From contig CAITVK010000055.1 in NCBI GenBank assembly GCA_903895845.1, positions 1-64,000 of the forward strand: 64,000 nt of DNA. Reading direction: 5' to 3'. This stretch comes from an uncultured Chitinophagaceae bacterium. Lineage in GTDB: Bacteria > Bacteroidota > Bacteroidia > Chitinophagales > Chitinophagaceae. Of this stretch, positions 27,805-37,178 are shown piece by piece. The position numbers and the translations under genes are program-made. Numbering within the stretch: the first letter of the stretch is position 1; every line of letters begins with the position of its first letter. The notes under the pieces are model-generated. The model saw only the letters and a list, made by a program, of their open reading frames with translations. It was not told where the DNA came from and searched no databases.

Positions 27805-28992
27805 TTAAAGAATTCTAACTGCGTTGCTTTCTGTGGTGAGGTTTCCTTGCTTATTTAGGTTAGTAATGTTGACAATGCCGGGCTTTTTACCAAATATAAA
27901 ACTGCCTAACTGATTGTCCATACCTAATGCATTGGCACCATTGCTAGTTGCCCATTGAAGGATAGTTTGCAAAGGGATATGCGGAAAATTTTGCGTAATT
28001 GTTAGTATCTCCGACGAGATACTCAACTGATGATTGCTCGCCAGGCTATCAGTACCCAACACTATTTCGCAATTATTCTGAAGGAATAAATCAATAGGAG
28101 GCAACTTATTTTCTATATACAAGTTGGCATTTACACAAAGGCAAAAGATAGTCTGCTGAATGGAAGACGGAGTGGCTTTTAATAGGTCTATATCGCCCTG
28201 AGAAGTGAAGGTATCATGCACCAACAACAACTTTTTGGGCTTGCTGATAAGTGGCAGAATGGTTTGCAGACTTGTTTTGCCAGAAGGCTGAAAGAATTGT
28301 TTTATATCTACCCCAATGGTTTCATACAACAAATTGAAGGAGCCATCGCCTGTAAAGAAGAATTCATTTTCATCGGGTGTTTCTTGGTTATGGATGGAAG
28401 AAAGGGTGTTGCTATCGAGTGCATCAATCAAACCAAACAAGTTTGTGGAAACCGAATAGGGCGCATGCGGAACTAATGAGGTATGATTGGGAAAATGAGT
28501 CTTGAAAGTATTATAAACCTCCAAAGCTACCTCGAAACGGGGCTGTGCAATAGCAGGAGAGAAGCCACTTACCTCAATAAAGTTATGATATTGTAATTTG
28601 CTGTTTTGCTTTTGAGCGAAAGAAAGGGCATTGTTACTGATGTCTCCTACCGCAACAATACCTTCTTGAAACATGGCTTCATCTGCTTGCTGTATGGCCG
28701 CAAATATTTCGTCTTCTGTGGCATGGCGTTGTTTGAGTATGGAAAGAATAAAGGGAACAAGCCCGGTATGCTCGGGAATCAAACCCTTCATGTGACTCAA
28801 CTCAAGGTGGCAATGGCAATTGATAAATCCGGGGCTAAGGATACCTTCAAAGGTTTGGATACCTTCGCCTGCCTCAGCTATTGGCGCAATATCTTTTACT
28901 ACACCCTGTTCATTTGTAACCAGTACGTGTTTATTATCTAGCAACGTGGTACCAGTAAACAAATAATCTCCCCTGAATTTTTGATATGCCAC
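27805..28992 (-). CDS. Amidohydrolase (cytosine deaminase/chlorohydrolase-like superfamily)
   Basis: 395 residues with the metal-dependent hydrolase pattern. ILSPGFINCHCHLELSH holds the HxH metal ligands. LVPHAPYSVST is the SsnA/TrzN-type His region. SIHNQETPDENEFF supplies the conserved Glu, KLLLVHDTF the third His, and EIVLGTDSLASN the Asp. GKKPGIVNI is the closing beta-sandwich strand. The superfamily deaminates or dechlorinates cyclic nitrogen compounds, or acts on aminodeoxyfutalosine. The specific substrate is not evident. It converges with recO, with a 29-base gap that holds a short heptamer repeat (AGTTAGTGATGAGTTATG). Confidence 0.85.
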   Translation of the reverse strand: MAYQKFRGDYLFTGTTLLDNKHVLVTNEQGVVKDIAPIAEAGEGIQTFEGILSPGFINCHCHLELSHMKGLIPEHTGLVPFILSILKQRHATEDEIFAAIQQADEAMFQEGIVAVGDISNNALSFAQKQNSKLQYHNFIEVSGFSPAIAQPRFEVALEVYNTFKTHFPNHTSLVPHAPYSVSTNLFGLIDALDSNTLSSIHNQETPDENEFFFTGDGSFNLLYETIGVDIKQFFQPSGKTSLQTILPLISKPKKLLLVHDTFTSQGDIDLLKATPSSIQQTIFCLCVNANLYIENKLPPIDLFLQNNCEIVLGTDSLASNHQLSISSEILTITQNFPHIPLQTILQWATSNGANALGMDNQLGSFIFGKKPGIVNITNLNKQGNLTTESNAVRIL

Positions 28993-29052
28993 TACTATTA
29001 TTTTGTTTGAGCGGCAAAGTTTGGGAGAAAGGGTGGTTTAGTAGCAGAAAAT

Positions 29053-29535
29053 TTATTGGATTACATTCCTATATACCCCAACAAAGTACCTTTTAAGAGT
29101 TGTATAAGTCATCTGCTGACCCTTTATGGCTACCTTTTTATATTCTTTAAACTCCTTTTTCTTATCCAGGAAACCAACTATACAGCTATAATCATTCTCC
29201 CCTTTGTGTATCTCCACAACTGGCTCGGTACCAAAGTTGGGTATCCGTAGCGTATCGCTTTCATCCATTTCTTTGTATTGCATCCGGAGAACATAGTTGA
29301 ATCTATACTTGGTTTCTGAAACAGATACGGCAAATTTCCAGTCGTTTAGTGGATCATTTACCGGCTTAGAATAAGTTGCTACTGGCAGAGGATTTACTTT
29401 GCTCCTCATTTCGGGGATTGTATCATTGGTAATAAAAGTAGTGGACTCATGTACATTAGAATCTTCATGGAGTTGATTGCATGCTGACAGGCTTATTACC
29501 AATGCTAACAAGACAAATGAATTATTCCATTTCAT
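29053..29535 (-). CDS. Hypothetical lipoprotein
   Basis: 160 residues from the ATG at 29535, with a lipobox at Cys19 (LVISLSAC). An upstream in-frame ATG would bury the signal, so it is rejected. The mature part has WKFAVSVSETKYRFNYVLRM and PVVEIHKGENDYSCIVGFLD, with a basic C-terminal half. No domain is recognised. It may be an envelope protein with one small beta-sandwich. Confidence 0.6.
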   Translation of the reverse strand: MKWNNSFVLLALVISLSACNQLHEDSNVHESTTFITNDTIPEMRSKVNPLPVATYSKPVNDPLNDWKFAVSVSETKYRFNYVLRMQYKEMDESDTLRIPNFGTEPVVEIHKGENDYSCIVGFLDKKKEFKEYKKVAIKGQQMTYTTLKRYFVGVYRNVIQ

Positions 29536-29653
29536 AGTATTAACTTTAAGGAAGTTTAGGGAAATAAGTGAGGCTTTAATAAACCAGCAAAGCTTCATCA
29601 GTATTATTTTTAGTAGGTGACTTGATTGTTATAATTGTAACATTAAAAAACAT

Positions 29654-29691
29654 AATAAGACCTCGGGACTTATACACTCCAAGGTCTTATT
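29654..29691 (-). terminator. Intrinsic terminator downstream of cysS
   Basis: AATAAGACCT (29654-29663) pairs with AGGTCTTATT (29682-29691). Read on the minus strand it is followed by ATGTTTTTTAATG. It lies 17 bases past the cysS stop. Confidence 0.7.
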
Positions 29692-29707
29692 ATCTGCTAT
29701 TAAAGTG

Positions 29708-31240
29708 CTATTGAATTGAATAGCTCATACCGCCATCTTTTTCATCTTTTAATTGAACGCCAAGGGCAAGTAATTCATTACGGATTTTGTCGCTCGTAAC
29801 GAAGTCTTTCTTAGCTTTTGCTTCTTTGCGTAAAGACATTAGTAATTGTAGAACATTTTCTAGTTTATCACCGCCTTCCTTTTCTTGTTTTAGTCCAAAA
29901 ATATCTTCCACATATACTTTCATTTTACTTTTCAGCAAAGAAAGTGTGCCTGGTTTTAGAGCCTCTAATGGAATATGCTTATCTTTTATTCCATTGATGA
30001 TGGGAGCCAATTCAAACATATTGGCAATTACTTTGGCCGTATTAAAATCATCATTCATAAACTCATCAAACTCATTGAGTAGGGTGTTTATCTTTTCGTC
30101 CAAATCGTCTTCTGTTGACCGTTCACCGTTCACTGATGATCCAAGCGGTTGACTGTCAACGGTAGATGGTAAACCGTTTAGCACCTGGTATGCTTCCCAC
30201 AATCTCTTGAAGGCTTTTTCTGATCCTTTCAAGGCTTCATTACCAAAGTCTAATGTACTACGATAATGGCTTTGAAGAATAAAGAAACGAATGGTCATGG
30301 GGTGATAAGGCTGATCCAATAAAGGATGTTCACCCGTAAACATTTCACTCAACTTAATTACGTTGTTATAGCTTTTACCCATCTTTCTTCCGTTGATGGT
30401 AATCATGTTGTTATGAATCCAGTATTTAGCCATTGTTTTATGGTTAAATACAGCACTCTGTGCAATCTCACACTCATGATGTGGAAACTGTAAATCCATG
30501 CCACCACCATGTATATCAAACTGATCGCCCAAGTACTTATTGCTCATGGCACTGCACTCAATATGCCAACCAGGAAACCCTTCACCCCATGGACTAGGCC
30601 AACGCATAATGTGTTCGGGCGGTGCATTCTTCCACAAGGCAAAGTCGGCAGTATTGCGCTTCTCATCTTGGTTATCTAGCTCCCTGGTAGTCTCCAACTG
30701 ATCTTCTAGGTTACGTCCACTCAGCATTCCATAAGGCATTCCGACCTTACTGAAATCGGTGTTATATTTCTCTACATCAAAATAAACAGATCCATTAGCA
30801 ACATAAGCATAGCCATCCCTAATAATCTTTTCAATCATTACAATTTGCTCTATTATATGCCCTGTTGCAGTTGGTTCTATACTTGGAGGAAGGGTATTAA
30901 ACTCGTTCATTGCCCAATGAAACAGGTTGGTATATTTCTGTACCAGTTCCATAGGTTCCAATCGTTCCAACAATGCTTTCTTGGCTATTTTATCTTCTGC
31001 TTCTCTTCCTTCTTCCTCAAAATGTCCTGCATCGGTGATATTCCGCACATAACGAACCTTGTAACCCAGATGCTTTAGATACCGATGAATGACGTCGAAT
31101 GTTACATAAGGCCTTGCATGCCCCAGATGACTCTCGCCACTTACCGTTGGGCCACAGACATACATACCTACGTGACCTTCTGTGATACTTTTAAATTCTT
31201 CTTTCTTGCGAGATAAGGTGTTATAAACTTTTAGAGACAC
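29708..31240 (-). CDS. cysS: Cysteinyl-tRNA synthetase with an in-frame repeat insertion
   Basis: 510 residues. It charges tRNA-Cys. [20 protein letters not shown] contains the zinc ligand Cys29 and the HIGH-type motif HLGHAR (38-43). [10 protein letters not shown] and HHECEIAQS supply the other zinc ligands, and [10 protein letters not shown] is the KMSKS loop. At about residues 357-377 the sequence [19 protein letters not shown] sits between the helical bundle segment [10 protein letters not shown] and [14 protein letters not shown]. It is encoded by a GGTCAAC-type palindromic repeat and lengthens the protein slightly beyond the usual 460-500. Synthetase function is unlikely to be affected, since the position is a surface loop in this family (inference). 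Confidence 0.95.
   Translation of the reverse strand: MSLKVYNTLSRKKEEFKSITEGHVGMYVCGPTVSGESHLGHARPYVTFDVIHRYLKHLGYKVRYVRNITDAGHFEEEGREAEDKIAKKALLERLEPMELVQKYTNLFHWAMNEFNTLPPSIEPTATGHIIEQIVMIEKIIRDGYAYVANGSVYFDVEKYNTDFSKVGMPYGMLSGRNLEDQLETTRELDNQDEKRNTADFALWKNAPPEHIMRWPSPWGEGFPGWHIECSAMSNKYLGDQFDIHGGGMDLQFPHHECEIAQSAVFNHKTMAKYWIHNNMITINGRKMGKSYNNVIKLSEMFTGEHPLLDQPYHPMTIRFFILQSHYRSTLDFGNEALKGSEKAFKRLWEAYQVLNGLPSTVDSQPLGSSVNGERSTEDDLDEKINTLLNEFDEFMNDDFNTAKVIANMFELAPIINGIKDKHIPLEALKPGTLSLLKSKMKVYVEDIFGLKQEKEGGDKLENVLQLLMSLRKEAKAKKDFVTSDKIRNELLALGVQLKDEKDGGMSYSIQ
30113..30177 (-). repeat. In-frame palindromic element (GGTCAAC type) inside cysS
   Basis: On the + strand it reads as heptamers GTTGACC GTTCACC GTTCACT, then a short spacer, then TTGACTG TCAACGG TAGATGG TAAACCG. 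The peptide is STVDSQP...SSVNGERS, in the same phase as in ispG, queE and the NR kinase. Confidence 0.8.
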
Positions 31241-31604
31241 TTTTTAGTTATGAATTATAATTGATGAGTAAATACAATTATGCCTAATTACGACAGGCGT
31301 AAAAGTATAGGAACAAACGCAATGGAGCAACTAATTTGTAAGAATTAGTTTTCTTTAATGGCCTTCATTAATAAAACCCTGTTTTTCAAAGTATGAAGTT
31401 GATTAGATATCGGTATTCATTATGCCAAAATAAATAAAGTGAAATGAGTCTGATAATATTGATTGAATGGATGTAAAATCAATAGTGAATACTTATTTTT
31501 AAATTAAAATACTGCATTCTAAAATCAGTGTCTATTTTTACGGGCGTACAAGATGATTGGCATACAAATAACGCAACCATAAAAATAATAGGAGATTATT
31601 ACCG
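31241..31604. other. 364-base divergent intergenic region
   Basis: It separates cysS and the lipoprotein at 31605, so promoters for both must lie here. It shows only an 8-bp dyad (AACTAATT at 31329-31336 with AATTAGTT at 31343-31350) and AT-rich sequence. No gene is seen. Confidence 0.5.
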
Positions 31605-32021
31605 ATGAAGAAGATTTTATATCATAGCATACTGATTGTTTTTGTTGCCGTTTTGGCTAGTTGCCACGACCCCTACAAAAAGCCCCTTGGTAGTGACTAT
31701 TATTTTATGGGTTTAGCAGATGATTCTGCATCAATCAAATTGGTACATGGAATAAATGATCGCTTTGATGATATTGTTTTGGGACAGATAGTTGATTTTG
31801 ATGCCGATGGAGAATTCATTTTGATACACAGAAAGGTTAGTGATAGGGCAAGAGCCATCTTTGAAGAAAATCCACTGTGGATAAAACAAGCATCCCCCAC
31901 AGATCAATATTGGATTATCGAGAAAAGGTACGATGGGGTAACGGGACCACTCAGCAAAGAAGAATATTTGATTAAAAGAAAGCAATTGCAAATTTCAGAT
32001 GGAATAAAAATTAGACAATAA
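31605..32021 (+). CDS. Hypothetical lipoprotein
   Basis: 138 residues with a lipobox at Cys20 (VFVAVLASC), then HDPYKKPLGSDYYFMGLADD. The mature domain is small and charged (IVDFDADGEFILIHRKVS, YWIIEKRYDGVTGPLSKEEY). It is unrecognised. It is first in a short + strand run with the gamma-carbonic anhydrase (11-base gap) and another lipoprotein. Confidence 0.65.
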   Translation: MKKILYHSILIVFVAVLASCHDPYKKPLGSDYYFMGLADDSASIKLVHGINDRFDDIVLGQIVDFDADGEFILIHRKVSDRARAIFEENPLWIKQASPTDQYWIIEKRYDGVTGPLSKEEYLIKRKQLQISDGIKIRQ

Positions 32022-32032
32022 TACTACTATAA

Positions 32033-32566
32033 ATGGCGTTTATACTTTCAGTTCTTGGAAAGACACCTAGGTTTGGTGCAGATTGTTTTGTTGCTCCAAA
32101 CGCAACTATTGTTGGGGATGTAGTAATGGGAAATGAGGGTAGCGTTTGGTTTAATGCAGTAATAAGGGGCGATGTTAACAGCATTGTGATGGGCAACAAA
32201 GTAAATGTGCAAGATGGCGCCGTAATACATTGCACCTATCAAAAGAACGCTACAATCATTGGAAATAATGTATCTATCGGTCACAATGCACTGGTACATG
32301 GTTGTACAATAGAAGACAATGTATTGATTGGGATGGGGGCAATTGTGATGGATAGATGTGTGGTGCACAGCAACTCCATTGTGGCTGCTGGGGCTGTAGT
32401 ATTGGAAGGAACAATTGTGGAGGCAGGAAGCATTTATGCAGGGGTGCCAGCAAAAAAGGTTAAGGATATATCGCCAGAGAAGATAAGCGGTGAAATAGAT
32501 AGAATTGCCAATAACTATGTAAAATATGCTAGTTGGTTTGAGGAATACAATGAGGTTGAAAAATAA
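32033..32566 (+). CDS. Gamma-carbonic anhydrase-like hexapeptide-repeat protein
   Basis: 177 residues of left-handed beta-helix hexapeptide repeats (NATIVGDVVMGNEGSVWFNA, VIRGDVNSIVMGN). The metal-binding His pattern of gamma carbonic anhydrases is present in VIHCTYQ and SIGHNALVHGC, and AGVPAKKVKDIS closes the helix. The C-terminal helix carries YVKYASWFEEY, as in YrdA/PaaY-type proteins. Carbonic anhydrase activity is plausible but not universal in this family. Confidence 0.9.
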   Translation: MAFILSVLGKTPRFGADCFVAPNATIVGDVVMGNEGSVWFNAVIRGDVNSIVMGNKVNVQDGAVIHCTYQKNATIIGNNVSIGHNALVHGCTIEDNVLIGMGAIVMDRCVVHSNSIVAAGAVVLEGTIVEAGSIYAGVPAKKVKDISPEKISGEIDRIANNYVKYASWFEEYNEVEK

Positions 32567-32579
32567 AGAATTGTTGTTT

Positions 32580-32996
32580 ATGAAAAAGATACTTTTGGGA
32601 TTGATGGTTTGCGGTGTTTTGACAAGTTGTGGTATATTCAAGCATAAAACCACCGATCAAACTTGTCCGGCAAACGTAAATTCAACTGATGAGGGTTCTA
32701 CTAAACGTAGTAGTTGCCCCCCAGCAGCATTTGGTGCAGAAAAATTACTTTCCTACGCAGATAGAGAGGAGGCACACAGTCACCCTACCGAAAAAGGTGA
32801 CCCTATAACTGGTAAGAAAACATCTGTAAAGAAGGGGATAAGAACAGGTGAATTGGATAAGCCTGTTAAGCTGACTCGAGCAGAGAGAAAACAAAAAAGG
32901 ATTGATGAAAGAAAGAAAAAAGCAGAGGATTTGTTGTTAGAAAAACAAATAGAGAGAGATGCTAAGCTAGCAAAGAAAGAACCAGATCCGTATTAA
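32580..32996 (+). CDS. Small lipoprotein with highly charged C-terminus
   Basis: 138 residues from the ATG at 32580, 13 bases after the gamma-CA stop, with a lipobox at Cys17 (CGVLTSC). An upstream start would overlap the previous gene and lose the signal. A Cys/Pro/Ser segment (QTCPANVNST, SSCPPAAFGAEK) is followed by a Lys/Arg/Glu-rich helical tail (RAERKQKRIDERKKKAED). The function is unknown. The last bases overlap the convergent rsgA stop by 4. Confidence 0.65.
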   Translation: MKKILLGLMVCGVLTSCGIFKHKTTDQTCPANVNSTDEGSTKRSSCPPAAFGAEKLLSYADREEAHSHPTEKGDPITGKKTSVKKGIRTGELDKPVKLTRAERKQKRIDERKKKAEDLLLEKQIERDAKLAKKEPDPY

Positions 32997-33922
32997 TCCC
33001 AGTCATTTTCTTTGATGGTATCAACAATATTCAGATAGCTAAGGTATCTTTCTACCGATACATTGCCGACGTTTACGGCATATTTTACAGCACATTCCTG
33101 CTCATTCAAGTGCATACAATTATTGAACTGACAATCATTAATTAAGGCCCTCATCTCAGGAAAGTAACCACTGATTTCTTGCTTGGTCACATCTGCTAAA
33201 CCTAATTCTCTGATACCAGGCGTATCAATAATTCTTCCTCCAAACGACAAGTCAAACATTTCGGCAAATGTGGTGGTATGAAGACCTTTGCCACTCCATC
33301 CACTTACTTCTTGTGTTTTCAAACTTAGTTCAGGAAAGATAGCATTGATAAAAGTAGACTTACCAACGCCGCTATGCCCACTAAGAAGGGTCGTTTTATC
33401 TTTAAGTAATGATTTTATCTCTTCAATACCCTCATTATGCTGCACACTTGCCAGCTTAACAGTGTAACCTATCTTTTCGTAGGTGTCTTTTATCTCCTTA
33501 AACTTATCCAACTCTTTCTTCCGATAGACATCACTTTTATTAAAAACAATAATGGCTGGAAGATGATACATTTCGCAGGCAACCAAAAAGCGATCAATAA
33601 AGCCTGTGCTTGTTTTGGGGTCTTTTAGGGTTGCAAAAAGTAATGCCTGGTCTAAATTGGAAGCAATAATATGGTGCTTGTTCTTGTTGCTGGGACTTAT
33701 TCTTGCAACATAGTTCTTTCGTGGAAATATCTCAGTAATGGTTGTGGTGTCTTCTACCTCGTTTTCCAGTACCATCTCCACTTCATCACCTACCGCAATG
33801 GGGTTGGTGGAAGTGATACCGTCTATTTTGAAGATTCCCTTTATACGGGCATTGTATGTTTTGCCTTCTGTGGTCTTAACCACATACCAACTACCTGTAG
33901 ATTTATAAACTAATGCCTTCAT
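32993..33922 (-). CDS. rsgA: Ribosome small-subunit-dependent GTPase A
   Basis: 309 residues (a second Met lies one codon upstream). It has circularly permuted GTPase motifs: VFNKSD (G4) precedes LLSGHSGVGKSTFINA (G1) and DTPGIRELGL (G3). An N-terminal OB-fold (residues 1-70) and the C-terminal zinc module (DCQFNNCMHLNEQECAV) complete the family layout. It helps mature the 30S subunit, releasing late assembly factors. Confidence 0.95.
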   Translation of the reverse strand: MKALVYKSTGSWYVVKTTEGKTYNARIKGIFKIDGITSTNPIAVGDEVEMVLENEVEDTTTITEIFPRKNYVARISPSNKNKHHIIASNLDQALLFATLKDPKTSTGFIDRFLVACEMYHLPAIIVFNKSDVYRKKELDKFKEIKDTYEKIGYTVKLASVQHNEGIEEIKSLLKDKTTLLSGHSGVGKSTFINAIFPELSLKTQEVSGWSGKGLHTTTFAEMFDLSFGGRIIDTPGIRELGLADVTKQEISGYFPEMRALINDCQFNNCMHLNEQECAVKYAVNVGNVSVERYLSYLNIVDTIKENDWD

Positions 33923-33946
33923 CAAAAACGAAGATAATGTTTTAAA

Positions 33947-34031
33947 TAGTTATAAGTCTTAAGTCATAAGTCGTTAGGTAGAAAGGAGCTGTTTCTTAAC
34001 TCAAAACTTATAACTTATAATTCATAACTCT
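33947..34031. repeat. 7-nt-period repeat with opposed arms (AAGTCAT type)
   Basis: The left arm reads AGTTATA AGTCTTA AGTCATA AGTCGTT. The right arm reads CTCAAAA CTTATAA CTTATAA TTCATAA. The two are approximately complementary around a short spacer, giving one imperfect hairpin that fills the rsgA-EnvC gap. Confidence 0.8.
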
Positions 34032-34033
34032 TT

Positions 34034-35437
34034 TTACCTTCTCTTTAACCAACTCTCTGGATTTTGATAAGCTTGTCTGTCATTGAACACTTGAAACTGG
34101 AAGGATCCTTCACCATCAAAATCTGCCGCCACTGTCCCTAAGACAGTTCCTGCTTTTACAATATCACCCTGTTTTACATTTACTTTATTCAGCTTATTAT
34201 AGGCAGTAAAGTATTTTCCATGCTTAACCATTACTACCTGATATTGATCCAAATCCATCACGGCAGTAACTTCTCCATCAGCTACACATTTGATGGTAGC
34301 CCCAATTGTTGTCTTTATATCTATCCCTTGATTGTCAACATCTATTTTAGTTCCTGGAATACGTTGACGACCAAATGGAATAAAAATTGATCCTCCATCC
34401 AAAGGCCATGGCAATCTACCTCTGTTCTTCTCGAAATTTAAAGATTCTGTCAACCCTTCTGGAGTAGACTCAAAAGTACTGTAGGCACGTGTTACTTTAG
34501 GAGTAGTTGTTGTAGCAACATCTTCGGTATTACTAGTAACTGTTATTGGTTGAGGCGTACTTGTTGTAGGTCTAGCTGGGGTGGTAGCAGCCTTTGCTGC
34601 ATCTTGTGCCTTTGCCTCTTTTTGTTGTTGCGCCAATCGCCTCTTCTCCTCTTCTGCTGCTTTTTGTTTTGCAATCCTAGCAGCTTTTTCTTTTTCAGCA
34701 GCTTCTACCATTGCCCTCTTGATGGCAGCCGCAATTGCTGTTCTCAATTTCAATTGGTCTTTTTCGCGTTGTTTTATCTGCGCAGCAATATCTTTCTCTT
34801 GTGTTTTAAGTTGTTTTACTACCTGATCTTTTTCTTTTTTATCATCTTCCAATACCTTTAGTTGACTGCTTTGTGTTTGCAACACATTGCTTTTCTCATG
34901 TCTGTTATTATCCAAAGTGCTGATGGAAGATTGTAGTAATGCTTCTGTTTTGTAGATAGTCTCTGCTTGTGTTTCTCGGAACTGACGATAGCTTTTTAAA
35001 TACATCATCCTTTTGATGGCATCATTAAAGCTTTGCGCAGAAAATAGAAAGTTTAGGTAATCAGAATTGCCCCTGTTTTTATAAGCAAAGACAAGGCTTT
35101 GAGCATACTGCATTTTAAGCGTATCCAACTCCTTTTTTAACCTATAAATTTCAATCTGATTCTGGTAAATGGTTTCCGTCAAGCCATTAATATCCTTATT
35201 TATGTTTCTGATTAAAGCTTCCCGGGCATCAATCTTCCGCTTTACCAAAGCATATTCGCTGAGGGCAGCTTTCTTATTTTGCTTAATCAGCTTTAGGTCA
35301 TTATTCAAATCATCCAACTCTTTCTTAAGTTCCTGTTGTTGCTTTTGAAGTTCTTCGCGGGTAGGAGGTTGCTGCGCAAGTAATGGTTTTACGCCCATTA
35401 CAAAACAAATAAATAGTATCAGCAGCTTCTTAATCAT
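34034..35437 (-). CDS. EnvC-like murein hydrolase activator with degenerate LytM (M23) domain
   Basis: 467 residues from MIKKLLILFICFVM. An ATG 6 codons upstream is also possible. A signal peptide ends near LLAQ. Residues about 20-245 are long coiled coil (KQQQELKKELDDLNNDLKLI), as in EnvC. A Lys/Ala/Glu-rich and then Thr/Pro-rich linker leads to a C-terminal LytM fold (about 345-467). The zinc ligands are missing: the first motif is NQGIDIKTT instead of HxGxD, the core His is Asn in YNKLNKV, and GSFQFQVF replaces HLHF. It is therefore probably a catalytically dead amidase activator at the division septum and not a hydrolase (inference). Confidence 0.85.
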   Translation of the reverse strand: MIKKLLILFICFVMGVKPLLAQQPPTREELQKQQQELKKELDDLNNDLKLIKQNKKAALSEYALVKRKIDAREALIRNINKDINGLTETIYQNQIEIYRLKKELDTLKMQYAQSLVFAYKNRGNSDYLNFLFSAQSFNDAIKRMMYLKSYRQFRETQAETIYKTEALLQSSISTLDNNRHEKSNVLQTQSSQLKVLEDDKKEKDQVVKQLKTQEKDIAAQIKQREKDQLKLRTAIAAAIKRAMVEAAEKEKAARIAKQKAAEEEKRRLAQQQKEAKAQDAAKAATTPARPTTSTPQPITVTSNTEDVATTTTPKVTRAYSTFESTPEGLTESLNFEKNRGRLPWPLDGGSIFIPFGRQRIPGTKIDVDNQGIDIKTTIGATIKCVADGEVTAVMDLDQYQVVMVKHGKYFTAYNKLNKVNVKQGDIVKAGTVLGTVAADFDGEGSFQFQVFNDRQAYQNPESWLKRR

Positions 35438-35497
35438 CAATTTTCTATTAGTCATTCGAGGTTAGTCAATCACATAAACGAGAAAAATACCGTTAAA

Positions 35498-36316
35498 TTA
35501 TCTCTTCTTGTAATTTTTTGGTATATTGAAGCTAAAGATTAACGGTTCATTAAACGAGTACTGTTTAAAATCCAGATCAATATCCAGCTTGTTTTTTTCG
35601 GCAACAGAAACGTTTCTGTAAGTTGAAAACTGAATGTCTCCCTTTGTTTCGTAGTTGTTGTAGGTAATGTCGCAGGTTCTGTTTCTTTGAATATCAACAT
35701 CATCAAGTTTACTGTGCAATGGTTTAAAATCTTTACTATCCAATGTAATCAGGTTCTTGAAAAGGTTGCCCACCATCAATACTATCAGGTGATTGTCGGT
35801 TGATTTATATGAAACAACATTGCTATCCAGATAAGTGGGATTGCCAATAATAAGGTCTTGCAAAGTGCTGAAATCAAAAGGAATTTGTGACACTTCCTGT
35901 ACATAACTAATGCTTCTGCGTTGTACATATTTGTCTAATTTATTCACAAGAATAATACTGTCTTTTGTAATCTTGGCTTCCAGACCAACGATACCCAAAG
36001 GGCCAACTAGTTGTATTAAAATGATACTATCCTTCCTCATTTTCAAGTAGGCAACAGCGTTCTGACTAGTCTCAGGACCTTCGTACAACACTTTTATCTT
36101 TGCTTTGAACGTAGTAAAATCGATCTTGTTTTTATATACTTTCCGAAGCATATCGTGTATGAGTGCTTGAGAATCAACCTTTGAAACTTCAGCAATCATT
36201 ACCCTTTGAACGGTGTCTCGTTTGCTGAAAGCTTTGTCCAAAGTATGCACTTTGCGTACAGGTCTGCAAGAAAAAGCGATTACTGTTATTAAAAGAAGAA
36301 AAGAAAGTATTTTCAT
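35498..36316 (-). CDS. DUF4292 lipoprotein
   Basis: 272 residues with a lipobox at Cys17 (TVIAFSC), followed by RPVRKVHTLD. The fold resembles LolA/LolB-like half-barrels: FTTFKAKIKVLYEGPE, YLKMRKDSIILIQLVGPLGI, GLEAKITKDSIILVNKLDK, and a C-terminal SFNIPKNYKK. DUF4292 proteins sit between dut and an M23 protein in many Bacteroidota, as here, and may act in envelope lipoprotein or LPS-related transport. That role is unproven. Confidence 0.8.
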   Translation of the reverse strand: MKILSFLLLITVIAFSCRPVRKVHTLDKAFSKRDTVQRVMIAEVSKVDSQALIHDMLRKVYKNKIDFTTFKAKIKVLYEGPETSQNAVAYLKMRKDSIILIQLVGPLGIVGLEAKITKDSIILVNKLDKYVQRRSISYVQEVSQIPFDFSTLQDLIIGNPTYLDSNVVSYKSTDNHLIVLMVGNLFKNLITLDSKDFKPLHSKLDDVDIQRNRTCDITYNNYETKGDIQFSTYRNVSVAEKNKLDIDLDFKQYSFNEPLIFSFNIPKNYKKR

Positions 36317-36343
36317 TGTAATGATTTGTTTTGAAGAAGTATT

Positions 36344-36408
36344 ACGTTATACGTTTTAAAAAAAAGGTTGTACGTAAAACGTATCACTTACAACGTATAA
36401 CTCCCCAG
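36344..36408. repeat. 7-nt-period repeat, TACGTTA type
   Basis: TACGTTA TACGTTT, an A-rich spacer, then TACGTAA AACGTAT CACTTAC AACGTAT. The arms are roughly complementary. It fills the gap between dut and the DUF4292 gene. Confidence 0.65.
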
Positions 36409-36422
36409 ATAAGGCGGCTAAA

Positions 36423-36869
36423 TTAAACCTTTCCAGTATGACCGAACCCTCCAACGCCTCTTGTAGTTTCGTTAATGTTTGAAACCGGTAGCCATTCAAT
36501 CTGTTCTATAACCTGAATAACCATTTGTGCAATTCGGTCGCCATCGTTGATAGTTTGAATTTCGTTCGACAGATTAATCAAAATCACCTTTATCTCTCCT
36601 CTATAATCTGCATCAATTGTACCTGGGGTGTTCAAACAAGTAATGCCTTGTTTGATAGCTAAGCCACTTCTTGGTCTTATCTGCGCTTCGTAGCCGTTGG
36701 GTAATTCAATGAAAATACCGGTAGGAACCAGCTTTCTTTCCATCGGTTCCATAAAGATTGACTCATTAATAAAAGCCCTCAAATCCATACCAGAAGAGCC
36801 TTCTGTGGCATAGGAAGGTGACGGATGATGCGAATTATTGATGATAGGAACAATGAGTTTATCTGCCAT
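36423..36869 (-). CDS. dut: Deoxyuridine 5'-triphosphate nucleotidohydrolase
   Basis: 148 residues with all five trimeric dUTPase motifs: [37 protein letters not shown] and [10 protein letters not shown]. The last has His where Ser is usual. It hydrolyses dUTP to dUMP, which keeps uracil out of DNA and feeds dTMP synthesis. It is upstream of the DUF4292 and EnvC-like genes on the same strand. Confidence 0.95.
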   Translation of the reverse strand: MADKLIVPIINNSHHPSPSYATEGSSGMDLRAFINESIFMEPMERKLVPTGIFIELPNGYEAQIRPRSGLAIKQGITCLNTPGTIDADYRGEIKVILINLSNEIQTINDGDRIAQMVIQVIEQIEWLPVSNINETTRGVGGFGHTGKV

Positions 36870-36910
36870 AAGTCTATTTTTTATGAATGATAGAGCAAAG
36901 AATATTTAGT

Positions 36911-37141
36911 TTAATGCTCCATTTTAATCTAGATTAAAATGGTTTTCCTTGTGATTAAAATGGAATTACTCATGATTAAAACGATTTTCCTTGTGATTAA
37001 AAGCATTTTAATCTACATTATTTTGGTTTTAATCATGATTGAAATGACTTTAATGATGAGTAAAATGATTTTCCTTATCAGTAAAACGATAATAATCTAC
37101 ATTAAAATGGCACTTCTTTACGGTGAAACCGTTTTCTTTGA
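36911..37141. repeat. 21-bp tandem array, GATTAAAATG type, 11 units
   Basis: Units start at 36911, 36932, 36953, 36974, 36995, 37016, 37037, 37058, 37079, 37100 and 37121. Most begin GATTAAAATG or CATTAAAATG and alternate TTTTCCTTGT with TAATCTA-like tails. The array is open in one frame, and an apparent 97-codon gene there (36939-37232) is only the repeat. It lies between proC and dut. Confidence 0.9.
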
Positions 37142-37178
37142 CATAATAAGGATTGATAATTCTAAGAATCAACAAATC

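Noticed and set aside
31329-31350. Riboswitch or T-box in the cysS leader
   Set aside because: Only one 8-base stem is visible. No T-box consensus or other conserved core was found.
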